A DNA stretch of 64,000 bases from Bacteroidales bacterium UBA6431. GTDB taxonomy: Bacteria > Bacteroidota > Bacteroidia > Bacteroidales > UBA932. Shown in pieces: positions 1 to 7,668 of this stretch (position 1 is its first letter; each line of letters begins with the position of its first letter). The position numbers and the translations under genes are program-made. The stretch covers positions 121,542 through 185,541 of the forward strand of contig DJOT01000043.1 in assembly GCA_002439095.1 (NCBI GenBank). The letters run 5' to 3'. A model generated the notes under the pieces. That model was not told the DNA's origin. It was given only the letters and a program-made list of their open reading frames with translations, and did not search any database.

Positions 1-2
1 TG

Positions 3-314
3 CGCTCAGAGCTTGAAGCCGTGTACATCAAGGCTTTGCAAGAATACGTCAAAGTGGACGAAGAAGAGTTCCTGGAAAAGTACAGGCTCATCACCCTTGT
101 CCGTCTGCTGCAGGAGTTCGGGGCATACGGCTTCCGGGGACTGATAGAGCGCAAGCAGCTCTTCATCGACTGCATACCCACGGCACTCGGCTGCATCCGC
201 GAACTCACACAAGAGCCGTTCAGGCGCTACCCGTACCTCAACTCCGTACTGCGCCGCCTGTGCGAAGACTGGGACGGACGCACCATCCTCCCCGGAGTCA
301 AGATCAGCCTGTAA
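3..314 (+). CDS. Phosphotransferase (APH/AmgK-like sugar kinase), C-terminal fragment
   Basis: The reading frame is open from the window edge and ends at a TAA at 312-314, so only the last ~103 residues of a longer protein are visible. The fragment (containing LVRLLQEFGAYGFRGLIERK) resembles the helical C-terminus of Bacteroidota aminoglycoside-phosphotransferase-fold kinases. These often neighbour a MurU-like nucleotidyltransferase. By that context the protein may phosphorylate an amino sugar such as N-acetylmuramate for cell-wall recycling, which is inference. The matching nucleotidyltransferase lies at 1661-2416 and is separated from this gene by an AAA+ ATPase gene. The catalytic region is outside the window, so activity cannot be judged. 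Confidence 0.6.
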   Translation, partial: RSELEAVYIKALQEYVKVDEEEFLEKYRLITLVRLLQEFGAYGFRGLIERKQLFIDCIPTALGCIRELTQEPFRRYPYLNSVLRRLCEDWDGRTILPGVKISL

Positions 315-376
315 AAGTTTCGGTTATGACAGAAACTTTTTCTATATTTGCAGAAAGTTTCGGTTATGACAGAAAA
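314..376. promoter_or_regulatory. Duplicated palindromic operator-like site around the AAA-ATPase promoter
   Basis: A 22-bp sequence occurs twice exactly, at 314-335 and 354-375, offset by 40 bp. Its core GTTTCGGTTATGACAGAAAC (317-336; second copy 357-376 ends in A) is an imperfect palindrome with GTTTC/GAAAC arms. A -7 box TATATTTG (343-350) lies between the copies. The first copy covers the expected -33 region and the second covers the start codon at 366. This arrangement fits repressor sites, probably autoregulatory, but the regulator is unknown. Confidence 0.5.
343..350 (+). promoter_or_regulatory. Bacteroidota -7 promoter element TATATTTG
   Basis: It matches TAnnTTTG and ends 15 bases before the ATG of the AAA ATPase gene at 366. 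It lies between two identical palindromes. No clear TTG -33 element is visible. Confidence 0.55.
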
Positions 377-1664
377 CATCAAGAACCTTTCGCGTTACAA
401 TCCGTGGAACGGGAACAACATCGCATCAGGATTCAGACGTGATGACTATCTACGGAAAATATCCGCTTTCACCGGAAACAATCTGGTGAAAGTGCTCACA
501 GGTCAGCGCCGTGTCGGGAAGAGCTACATCCTCAGGCAAGTCGCGATGGATCTGGTCGCCAGCGGCATAGATGACCGGAACATCTTGTTCATCAGCAAGG
601 AGTTTTCGAGCTTTGATTTTCTTGAAACGAATAAAGAGCTTGACGACCTCATCAAAGAATACCATACAGAACTGCGCCCCTCCGGCAAGACATATATTTT
701 CATTGATGAAGTCCAGAATATAGAAGGTTGGGAAAAAAGCGTAAACTCGCTGTCCCAAGATTTTTCCTCTCCATGCGAAGTGTTCATCAGCGGTTCAAAC
801 TCAAAGATGCTGTCCGGCGAACTGGCTTCACTGCTTTCCGGCCGATATGTTGAATTGGAGGTTTTTTCCCTCTCCTACATCGAATGGATCGGAATCACCG
901 CAAGAGAGTCCGGACAGAAATCATACGGAGAATACCTGCAAGAAGGCGGACTTCCCGAACTGACACATCTGGGCACATCGGAAGTCAAAAGGAACTACAT
1001 ATCAAGTTTGAGGGATACCATACTTTTGCGCGACATAATCTCGCGCTTCAAGATACGGGATGCCAGAACCCTTGAAGATCTGTTTGTTTATCTTGTGAAT
1101 AATACCACCAAGCTCTTCACTCCCAATTCAATAGTGCGCTTTTACAAAGGTAAGGGAAAATCCGTCAACTACGAGACAGTGGCGACATACCTCGGTTACC
1201 TTACCGACACTTACCTGGTCCACAAGGCTGAAAGATACAACATTCAAGGAAGAGAGGTCATAGCCGGGAACTGCAAATATTACATCAACGACCTGTCATT
1301 CCGGAATTATTTGTATCGGGGCTTTGCCTTCGGCTACGGATATGAACTTGAGAACCTCATATATCTGGATTTGAGGCGGGCCGGATACGACGTTTATGTC
1401 GGGAACATCTCCAACACGACGGAGGGACGTCAACTGGAAGTGGATTTTGTCGGCATAACCGGTGACAAGAAGATATATGTCCAGGTCGCTTACAAAATGA
1501 ATGACCCGGAAACAATGAGGCGTGAATACACTCCGTTGAGCCTCATAAAAGACAGTTATCCGAAATATGTCGTCACTATGGACGAGTTCAGATTCCCCAG
1601 CAACAACGGAATCACCCATGTTCAAGCGTGGGACTTCCAGAATGAATTAAAAAAACAAGCATGA
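366..1664 (+). CDS. AAA+ ATPase, AAA_14/DUF4143 family
   Basis: A 432-residue protein. Walker A is GQRRVGKS, about 40 residues in, and Walker B is YIFIDEVQ. The C-terminal half has the DUF4143 pattern of ATPase plus a PD-(D/E)xK-like segment (EVDFVG ... KIYVQVAY). Such proteins are abundant and patchily distributed in Bacteroidota; their cellular role is unknown. The ATG at 366 was chosen because the -7 box sits at 343-350, which excludes the upstream TTG at 348. The stop overlaps the next gene (ATGA at 1661-1664), so the downstream nucleotidyltransferase is probably translationally coupled to it. The gene seems wedged between a kinase and its nucleotidyltransferase partner and brings its own promoter and operator-like repeats. 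Confidence 0.85.
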   Translation: MTENIKNLSRYNPWNGNNIASGFRRDDYLRKISAFTGNNLVKVLTGQRRVGKSYILRQVAMDLVASGIDDRNILFISKEFSSFDFLETNKELDDLIKEYHTELRPSGKTYIFIDEVQNIEGWEKSVNSLSQDFSSPCEVFISGSNSKMLSGELASLLSGRYVELEVFSLSYIEWIGITARESGQKSYGEYLQEGGLPELTHLGTSEVKRNYISSLRDTILLRDIISRFKIRDARTLEDLFVYLVNNTTKLFTPNSIVRFYKGKGKSVNYETVATYLGYLTDTYLVHKAERYNIQGREVIAGNCKYYINDLSFRNYLYRGFAFGYGYELENLIYLDLRRAGYDVYVGNISNTTEGRQLEVDFVGITGDKKIYVQVAYKMNDPETMRREYTPLSLIKDSYPKYVVTMDEFRFPSNNGITHVQAWDFQNELKKQA

Positions 1665-2416
1665 CATCATACATAAAAACAGCAATGATCTTCGCGGCGG
1701 GACTCGGGACGAGGCTGAGGCCCATCACCGACTCCATGCCAAAGGCTCTCGTCAAGGTGGGCGGCGTGCCGATGCTTGAGAGGATTCTGCTCAAAATCAA
1801 AGACGCCGGAGTAAAAGATGTTGTAGTCAACGTCCACCACTTCGCCTCGCAGATTGAGGATTTCCTCTCGGCCAACGCCGGCCTCGGGATGAAGATCGAC
1901 ATCTCCCGCGAGCCAGGTCAAGCCCTTGAGACCGGAGGCGGAATCCGCCATGCCTCACCGCTGCTCAAGGGATGCGGGCGTTTCCTCGTACACAATGTGG
2001 ACATGCTCAGCGACCTGGATCTTGAATGGTTCTTCTCTCAAGACGACCCGTCTTCGCTTGCGACGCTGCTTCTGACAGAATCCGATGATGCCGACCGCTA
2101 CCTGCTCTTCGATGAGGAGATGCTGCTGCGCGGATGGACAAATGTCCGCACCGGCGAGGTTCGCAGCCCGTTCCCGGATTTCGACCCCCTCTCCTGCCGG
2201 AAATACTCGTTCTGCGGGGTGCATATCCTCTCCGAGAGGGTACTGCGCCTGATGGAAAAGTGGCCGGAAAAGTTCTCCATAATCGACTTCTATCTGTCCG
2301 CCTGCGCCATGGAAGAAATAAGGGGGATTGTAGCCAAATCTTTGAAAATCATAGACATCGGCACTCCTGAAAAGCTCGCTGAGGCGGACACCCTTGTCCG
2401 TGGAGGAGCTTTTTGA
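1661..2416 (+). CDS. Sugar-1-phosphate nucleotidyltransferase, MurU-like
   Basis: A 251-residue NTP_transferase fold protein. The N-terminus MIFAAGLGTRLRPIT carries the GxGTRL nucleotide-binding signature, followed by MPKALVKV. Single-domain enzymes of this size include MurU (MurNAc-1-phosphate uridylyltransferase) and HddC/GDP-mannose enzymes; substrate is not decided by sequence. The kinase-like fragment at 3-314 suggests a recycling pair of kinase then uridylyltransferase. The start overlaps the AAA ATPase stop by 4 bp. An internal ATG at 1685 also fits the family N-terminus, though the upstream ATG gives the usual short lead-in. Confidence 0.8.
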   Translation: MTSYIKTAMIFAAGLGTRLRPITDSMPKALVKVGGVPMLERILLKIKDAGVKDVVVNVHHFASQIEDFLSANAGLGMKIDISREPGQALETGGGIRHASPLLKGCGRFLVHNVDMLSDLDLEWFFSQDDPSSLATLLLTESDDADRYLLFDEEMLLRGWTNVRTGEVRSPFPDFDPLSCRKYSFCGVHILSERVLRLMEKWPEKFSIIDFYLSACAMEEIRGIVAKSLKIIDIGTPEKLAEADTLVRGGAF

Positions 2417-2425
2417 CCTGAGGTC

Positions 2426-2456
2426 TTGCCATTGCGCTCTTTTTGACCTATATTTG
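2426..2456 (+). promoter_or_regulatory. Promoter of apt
   Basis: TTG at 2426-2428 and TATATTTG at 2449-2456 are separated by 20 bases, matching the Bacteroidota -33/-7 layout. The apt ATG follows 24 bases after the -7 box. Confidence 0.6.
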
Positions 2457-2480
2457 CAAGGTTGTTTTACCTCATCCCTT

Positions 2481-3005
2481 ATGAGCTTGGATAAATTGAA
2501 GCGAAATCTTCGGACTATCCCTGATTTTCCGAAGAAAGGCATCCTTTTTTACGACATCACCACCCTGTTCAAGAGTGCTGATTGCCTTGCCGAACTGAGC
2601 GACATGCTCTACGGCATGTACAGGGACAAGGGCATCACCAAGGTCGTCGGGATCGAGTCCCGGGGCTACATCATGGGCTCCATTCTGGCCGCAAGGCTCG
2701 GTGCCGGCTTCGTACCGGTGCGCAAGGAGGGCAAGCTTCCGGCCGAGGTCTTCAAGGAAGAATACGAACTGGAGTACGGCAACGCCGCCATCGAGATCCA
2801 CAAGGACGCCATCACTGAAGATGACGTGGTGCTTGTGCACGATGATCTGCTCGCCACGGGCGGCACCATGGAGGCGGCACGCAGGCTCGTGGAGAGGAAC
2901 CACCCGAAAGCGGTGTACCTCAACTGCATAATCGAGCTCATGGAGCTTTCGGGCCGCAAGGCCTTCCCTTCCAATACAGAATTTACATCCATATTGCAAC
3001 TGTAA
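2481..3005 (+). CDS. apt: Adenine phosphoribosyltransferase
   Basis: Makes AMP from adenine and PRPP in purine salvage; cytosolic. The 174-residue protein begins MSLDKLKRNLRTIPDFPKKG and contains GIESRGYIMG plus the PRPP-binding loop VLVHDDLLATGGTM, the standard APRT signatures, and its length is normal. The start at 2481 was chosen because the promoter at 2426-2456 excludes the longer reading from 2394. A strong terminator follows at 3012-3043. The next two genes are a Tsx-like outer-membrane protein and a purine permease, making a salvage neighbourhood, although the terminator means they probably have separate expression. Confidence 0.95.
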   Translation: MSLDKLKRNLRTIPDFPKKGILFYDITTLFKSADCLAELSDMLYGMYRDKGITKVVGIESRGYIMGSILAARLGAGFVPVRKEGKLPAEVFKEEYELEYGNAAIEIHKDAITEDDVVLVHDDLLATGGTMEAARRLVERNHPKAVYLNCIIELMELSGRKAFPSNTEFTSILQL

Positions 3006-3011
3006 GTATAA

Positions 3012-3043
3012 GGGGCCTGCACGCAGCAGGCCCTGCCTTTTTT
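3012..3043 (+). terminator. Rho-independent terminator after apt
   Basis: The 8-bp GC stem GGGCCTGC (3013-3020) pairs with GCAGGCCC (3026-3033) across a 5-base loop. A T-run ends at 3043. Confidence 0.8.
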
Positions 3044-3071
3044 GTTGCGGACATTTTTACTACATATAAAA

Positions 3072-3809
3072 ATGATGAAAAAAGTACTCATTGCGGCAGC
3101 TGTTGCCACAGCGTTCTTCGCTCAAGGAGCCAAGGCGCAGACCAACCTTCAGACTTTCTGGGACTTCGGTCGCGGTCATGTCACCACCACCCTCGAGGGC
3201 TACTACGGAGACAACTGGGGAGACACCTTCTTCTTCGTTGACTACGACTACAACACCAAAAACCCCGACGGCAAGTTCATCGGCGTCAGCGGCAGCTACT
3301 TCGAGATCGCCCGCGGGCTCAACTTCTGGAAGAACACGTCTCTGGCAGACCTCAGCGCCCATGTCGAGTACAACGGCGGAGTAGGCTTCGGCAGCCAGAA
3401 CTTCCTTTTCGGCGCCGATTACCTCCTGCACAACGCCGACTACTCCAACACCTTCAAGTTCTCCCTCATGTACAAGACCTTCAGCGGCAACGCCAGCAGC
3501 GACACCCCGCTCCAGTTCACCTTCGTATGGGGCATGAAGAACCTCTTCGGCGTGGACGGCCTCAATTTCAGCGGTTTCGCCGACATCTGGGGTGAGAACA
3601 CCAAAAACTGGGACGCAGACCCTGTAGATGATCAGGCAGAAGAGGGCAAATTCATCTTCATCTCAGAGCCTCAGCTCTGGTACAATGTGGGCAAGCACTT
3701 CGGCGTGGACAACCTCAACATCGGCACCGAAATCGAGCTCAGCTACAACTTCGCCGGCAACCACGGCTTCTACTGCCGTCCTTGCCTCGGCACCAAGTGG
3801 GTATTCTAA
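3072..3809 (+). CDS. DUF5020/Tsx-like outer-membrane beta-barrel protein
   Basis: A 245-residue protein with a cleavable signal peptide (MMKKVLIAAAVATAFFAQGAKA, cut after AKA) and alternating aromatic strands that end in F, as in outer-membrane barrels. The pattern (FWDFGRGHVTTTLEGY, then FGADYLL and PCLGTKWVF at the end) fits DUF5020, a family related to nucleoside channel Tsx. It lies 12 bp before an NCS2 nucleobase permease and just after apt. A role in letting nucleosides or bases across the outer membrane is therefore a reasonable inference. The start is ATG 3072 or 3075; the longer reading from 3042 would spoil the signal peptide. Confidence 0.8.
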   Translation: MMKKVLIAAAVATAFFAQGAKAQTNLQTFWDFGRGHVTTTLEGYYGDNWGDTFFFVDYDYNTKNPDGKFIGVSGSYFEIARGLNFWKNTSLADLSAHVEYNGGVGFGSQNFLFGADYLLHNADYSNTFKFSLMYKTFSGNASSDTPLQFTFVWGMKNLFGVDGLNFSGFADIWGENTKNWDADPVDDQAEEGKFIFISEPQLWYNVGKHFGVDNLNIGTEIELSYNFAGNHGFYCRPCLGTKWVF

Positions 3810-3821
3810 CAGTGCCGCAAG

Positions 3822-5123
3822 ATGTCTCCATTCTTATGTAAACTGTTCGGCTTCGACCCGAAGACCAACAGCGTGCGTACCGAGATCGTAGCCGGTATCA
3901 CCACTTTCCTCACGATGGCGTACATCCTCGCCGTCAACCCGGGGATCTTCAGCAACATCCAGGGCATGCCTAACGGCTCCGTATTCACAGCCACGGCCCT
4001 TGCCGCCATCGTCGGCACCCTTGCGATGTCCCTCTACGCCAAGAAGCCTTTCGGACTTGCTCCGGGCATGGGCCTCAACGCCTTCTTCGTGTTCACAGTG
4101 TGTCTGGGCATGGGCTACAGCTGGCAGTTCGCCCTGACGGCCATCCTCATTGAGGGCATCATCTTCATCATCCTCTCCGCCACCAAGGTGCGCGAGATGA
4201 TAGTGAATGCGATCCCGGCATCCATCAAGAACGCCATCGGAGCCGGTATCGGCCTGTACATCGCCTTCATCGGCCTGCAGAACGCCGGCATCATAGTCAA
4301 CGATGACTCGACCCTCGTCGGCCTCGGCGCCCTGGGATCCAAGACCAGCATCCTCTTCATCATCGGACTCTTCCTCACAGCCATCCTTGTGGTGCTCAAG
4401 GTCAAGGGCGGCATCCTCATCGGCATGCTCGCCACCACACTTGTCGGCATCCCGATGGGTGTGACCAAGTTCGCCGGATTAGTCTCCCTGCCGGAGTCCA
4501 TCTCCCCGATCTTCTGCCAGTTCGAGTGGGGGCACATCTTCACCTGGGACATGCTCGTGGTTGTCTTCACCTTCCTGTTCATCGACATGTTCGACACCAT
4601 CGGAACCGTGGTCGGCGTATCCGTGAAATCCGGGATGGTGGACAAGGACGGCCACGTGGACGGCATCAGCAAGATCCTCATGGCTGACGCCGTGGCCACC
4701 ACGGCAGGCGCCTGCTTCGGCACCTCCACCACCACCACTTACATCGAGAGCGCGGCAGGTGTCGCTGAAGGCGGACGTACCGGCCTCACCTCATTCGTGA
4801 TAGCCCTCTGCTTCGCCATCGCCCTGCTCTTCTCCCCTGTGTTCCTCGCCATCCCGAGCGCGGCCACCGGAGCGGTGCTCGTAATTGTGGGTGTGATGAT
4901 GATGAGCCCTATCCGCAACATCGACTGGAACGACTACTCAGAGGCCATCCCGGCATTCGTGACAGCCGTCATGATGCCGCTCTCATACAGCATCGCGCAC
5001 GGCATCATGCTCGGCATGATCACCTACGTGGTCATCAAGGCCCTCACAGGCAAGTTCAAGAGCATAAGCGTGATGATGTGGGTTCTCGCAGTGCTCTTCG
5101 TGCTGAGGTACATATTCATGTAG
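3822..5123 (+). CDS. NCS2-family purine permease (AzgA/PbuG type)
   Basis: A 433-residue inner-membrane transporter with about 12-14 hydrophobic segments. The N-terminus (LFGFDPKTNSVRTEIVAGIT, then FLTMAYILAVNP) and the segment GMGLNAFFVF are hallmarks of the AzgA/PbuG/AdeP branch of NCS2, which imports hypoxanthine, guanine or adenine by proton symport. The central FLFIDMFDTIGT motif is also conserved. It sits 12 bp after the DUF5020 barrel, so the two are likely cotranscribed and form an outer/inner membrane uptake pair feeding apt. A hairpin terminator follows. Confidence 0.93.
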   Translation: MSPFLCKLFGFDPKTNSVRTEIVAGITTFLTMAYILAVNPGIFSNIQGMPNGSVFTATALAAIVGTLAMSLYAKKPFGLAPGMGLNAFFVFTVCLGMGYSWQFALTAILIEGIIFIILSATKVREMIVNAIPASIKNAIGAGIGLYIAFIGLQNAGIIVNDDSTLVGLGALGSKTSILFIIGLFLTAILVVLKVKGGILIGMLATTLVGIPMGVTKFAGLVSLPESISPIFCQFEWGHIFTWDMLVVVFTFLFIDMFDTIGTVVGVSVKSGMVDKDGHVDGISKILMADAVATTAGACFGTSTTTTYIESAAGVAEGGRTGLTSFVIALCFAIALLFSPVFLAIPSAATGAVLVIVGVMMMSPIRNIDWNDYSEAIPAFVTAVMMPLSYSIAHGIMLGMITYVVIKALTGKFKSISVMMWVLAVLFVLRYIFM

Positions 5124-5142
5124 TCCATCTCTTAATCTTCTA

Positions 5143-5182
5143 CAATGCCGACGGGATTCTTTCTGCCGGCATTGTTTTTTTC
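5143..5182 (+). terminator. Rho-independent terminator after the NCS2 permease
   Basis: CAATGCCG (5143-5150) pairs with CGGCATTG (5167-5174), followed by seven T residues. Confidence 0.75.
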
Positions 5183-5184
5183 CG

Positions 5185-5192
5185 TATCTTTG
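5185..5192 (+). promoter_or_regulatory. -7 element TATCTTTG of the porin gene
   Basis: It matches TAnnTTTG, begins just past the preceding terminator, and ends 12 bases before the ATG at 5205. Confidence 0.6.
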
Positions 5193-5204
5193 CCGTTTGC
5201 AGAG

Positions 5205-7661
5205 ATGAAATTGATGTCCCGCATATTTTTCCCGGCTGCCGTGATGGCCATTGCTGCCGCGGGGGTCATGGACTTCGGAGAGGCTCACCCGGGCCTGTCC
5301 GGGACGCTCTCCATATCCGAGAGCCGGGACACCGTGATCTACCCTCCGTACAACTACCGTCCGCGCGCCTCAAGGGGCGGAAGTTCCGAAGCGGACAGCC
5401 TGTACGAAGACATCTTCGAGGTTCCGGATTCATCCCTCTCCGTCAAGCGGCTGAGCCCGAGGGACTCGCTAAAGGCCCTTTTGGACTCCACCCTCTGGGA
5501 CAAGCTCGACTCGATATACATCGCGGACTCCACCGCCAAGGCGAAGGCCAGGTTCGAGGCCTGGTACGCAGGACTTTCCAAAGAAGAAAGGAAGAAATAC
5601 GACAGGGAGCAGCACGACAAAAAAATGATGGCCCGCGCCGACTCCATACGGGCCGTCAAGGAAGAGCAGAAAGCCATCCGCGACAGCATTCTGGAAGCCA
5701 CCCCGAGAATCCTCGAGACCTACGCCGTCCCGGACTCGATGCAGTACAAGCGCATCATAGCCTGGACGCTCGACCGGGACTTCGGCAAACTAAAACCGTA
5801 CATCCCGGACACGACATACAACTACCACTTCCACGACTACCCGTTCCAGCGCAACGACGTCAACGCCAGCTGGCTCGGCGTAGCCGGAAGCCCGGTCCAG
5901 TACTACAACTGGTTCAAGCGCGGCAGCACCGAAGGCGTGGAGTTCTACGATGCCCTCGAATCCTGGAGCTACTCCCCAGAGACCCTGCCCCACTACAACT
6001 CCAAGACCCCCTACACCGAACTCGCATACTTCGGCACCCTGTTCGCCGGGGATGACAAGGAATCCAACAACCTCCGCCTCTTCACCACCCAGAACATCAC
6101 CCCCGCGCTGAATTTCGCCCTGCTCTATGAGAGATACGGGGGCGAGGGCATGCTGGAGAACGAGAACACGTCCAACTCCACCGCCGTAGCCCAGGTCAAC
6201 TGGCTCGGGAAAAGACACACCGCCCACGCGGGCTACATCGGCAACAGCATCACGATGGGAGAGAACGGAGGAATGCAGGATCTGAAGTGGATACGGGACA
6301 CGACGGTCAACTCCAGAGACATCCCAGTCAACCTCAAGACCGCGAAGAGCAAGGTCAAGAAGCGCAGTTTCTTCATAGACCAGCAGCTGCGCATCCCGTT
6401 CAGCTTCATCAACAGGATCAGGGCCGCGCGTGACAGCACCTACAGATACAACGCCGACAGCCTCGACCGCGACATCACCACCGCCTACATCGGCCACAGC
6501 GGCGAAGTGTCCATCTACTCCAGAAAATACACGGACGAGACCACCGACGAGGCATCCAAGGCGTTCTACAACAACGTCTTCAACCACGACCCTTCAGCGA
6601 GCGCCGACTCGCTCGGCGTGACGAAGATAGACAACAAGATCTACATCCGCCTCCAGCCGTGGTCCAGCGAGGCCGCAGTCTCCAAGCTCGACATCGGGAT
6701 CGGAGACTACCTCAAGACCTATTTCGACAGCAGCTACGTCCGGGGAACCCGGCACAGGGAAAACTCCGTCTATGCCTACGCGGGCGTGGAGGGGCAGATC
6801 AGGAACAACTTCTTCTGGGATGCCAAGGGACGCTATGTGCTGCTCGGCCATGACTTCGGGGACTTCAGCCTCGAAGCCGACGCCCGCCTTGACCTGTACC
6901 CGTTCAGGCGGGCCCGGAAAAGTCCGCTGAGCCTCACAGCCCGGTTCGAGACCCGCCTGCAGGAGCCGACCTACTACCAGCAGCACATCAACGCCAACCA
7001 CTTCGCCTGGGACAACGACTTCTCCAAGATCTCCACGACACGCCTGTCCGGAAGTCTGGAAATACCGAGATGGAAAGCCTCTCTGTCGGCAGGTTACGCC
7101 TTGATAGGCAACAATATATACTATGACAGTCAAGGCATCATACGCCAAAACGGCAACATCATAAACGTCCTGTCAGCCGATCTCCGTAAAGACTTCGCCT
7201 TCGGGCCGCTGCACCTCGACAACAGGGTGCTCCTCCAATATTCCTCTGACCAGGAGTCAGTTCCGCTTCCGGCAGTCGCTCTCAACCTCAGATACTATTT
7301 CCAGTTCACGGTGCAGAAAGTGCTCCAGATGCAACTGGGAGTCAACGGGTTCTACAATACTGCCTGGAACTCCCCGATGTGGAACCCGAACATAGGCGTG
7401 TTCTACAACCAGACGGAGCGAAGCTACACCAACGGCCCTTACTTCGACATATTCGTCAACATGCAGTGGAAGCGGGCCTGCATATTCGTCAAATACCAGA
7501 ACGCCGGAGGCGGATGGCCTCTGGACAAGCACGACTTCTTCAGTTCCGACAGACATACCGTGACATTCAGCGGCATGGGAGGATTGAAACTCGGCATCTT
7601 CTGGCCGTTCTACACCCAGCCGTCCGGTAGACCGCCTGTCGGAGGGACAAACAGAAATTAA
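5205..7661 (+). CDS. Putative Porin_10-family outer-membrane porin
   Basis: An 818-residue protein with a signal peptide (MKLMSRIFFPAAVMAIAAAG) and a charged, coiled N-terminal stretch of Asp-Ser and Lys/Arg runs (about residues 60-180). A large barrel domain of alternating aromatic strands follows. The barrel (NDVNASWLGVAGSPVQYYNW, many Tyr/Trp strands, terminal segment LKLGIFWPFY) fits the Bacteroidota putative porin family Porin_10. It is predicted in the outer membrane with unknown substrate. The start at 5205 follows the -7 box at 5185-5192; the reading from 5145 would begin inside the upstream terminator. The lytic transglycosylase gene starts 7 bp downstream, suggesting an operon. Confidence 0.8.
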   Translation: MKLMSRIFFPAAVMAIAAAGVMDFGEAHPGLSGTLSISESRDTVIYPPYNYRPRASRGGSSEADSLYEDIFEVPDSSLSVKRLSPRDSLKALLDSTLWDKLDSIYIADSTAKAKARFEAWYAGLSKEERKKYDREQHDKKMMARADSIRAVKEEQKAIRDSILEATPRILETYAVPDSMQYKRIIAWTLDRDFGKLKPYIPDTTYNYHFHDYPFQRNDVNASWLGVAGSPVQYYNWFKRGSTEGVEFYDALESWSYSPETLPHYNSKTPYTELAYFGTLFAGDDKESNNLRLFTTQNITPALNFALLYERYGGEGMLENENTSNSTAVAQVNWLGKRHTAHAGYIGNSITMGENGGMQDLKWIRDTTVNSRDIPVNLKTAKSKVKKRSFFIDQQLRIPFSFINRIRAARDSTYRYNADSLDRDITTAYIGHSGEVSIYSRKYTDETTDEASKAFYNNVFNHDPSASADSLGVTKIDNKIYIRLQPWSSEAAVSKLDIGIGDYLKTYFDSSYVRGTRHRENSVYAYAGVEGQIRNNFFWDAKGRYVLLGHDFGDFSLEADARLDLYPFRRARKSPLSLTARFETRLQEPTYYQQHINANHFAWDNDFSKISTTRLSGSLEIPRWKASLSAGYALIGNNIYYDSQGIIRQNGNIINVLSADLRKDFAFGPLHLDNRVLLQYSSDQESVPLPAVALNLRYYFQFTVQKVLQMQLGVNGFYNTAWNSPMWNPNIGVFYNQTERSYTNGPYFDIFVNMQWKRACIFVKYQNAGGGWPLDKHDFFSSDRHTVTFSGMGGLKLGIFWPFYTQPSGRPPVGGTNRN

Positions 7662-7668
7662 CGCACTC

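Noticed and set aside
21..1664. The ORF starting at TTG 348 or the reading from 260 as the AAA ATPase start
   Set aside because: The -7 box at 343-350 sits on the TTG; ATG 366 gives a sensible start, and the reading from 260 is a different frame.
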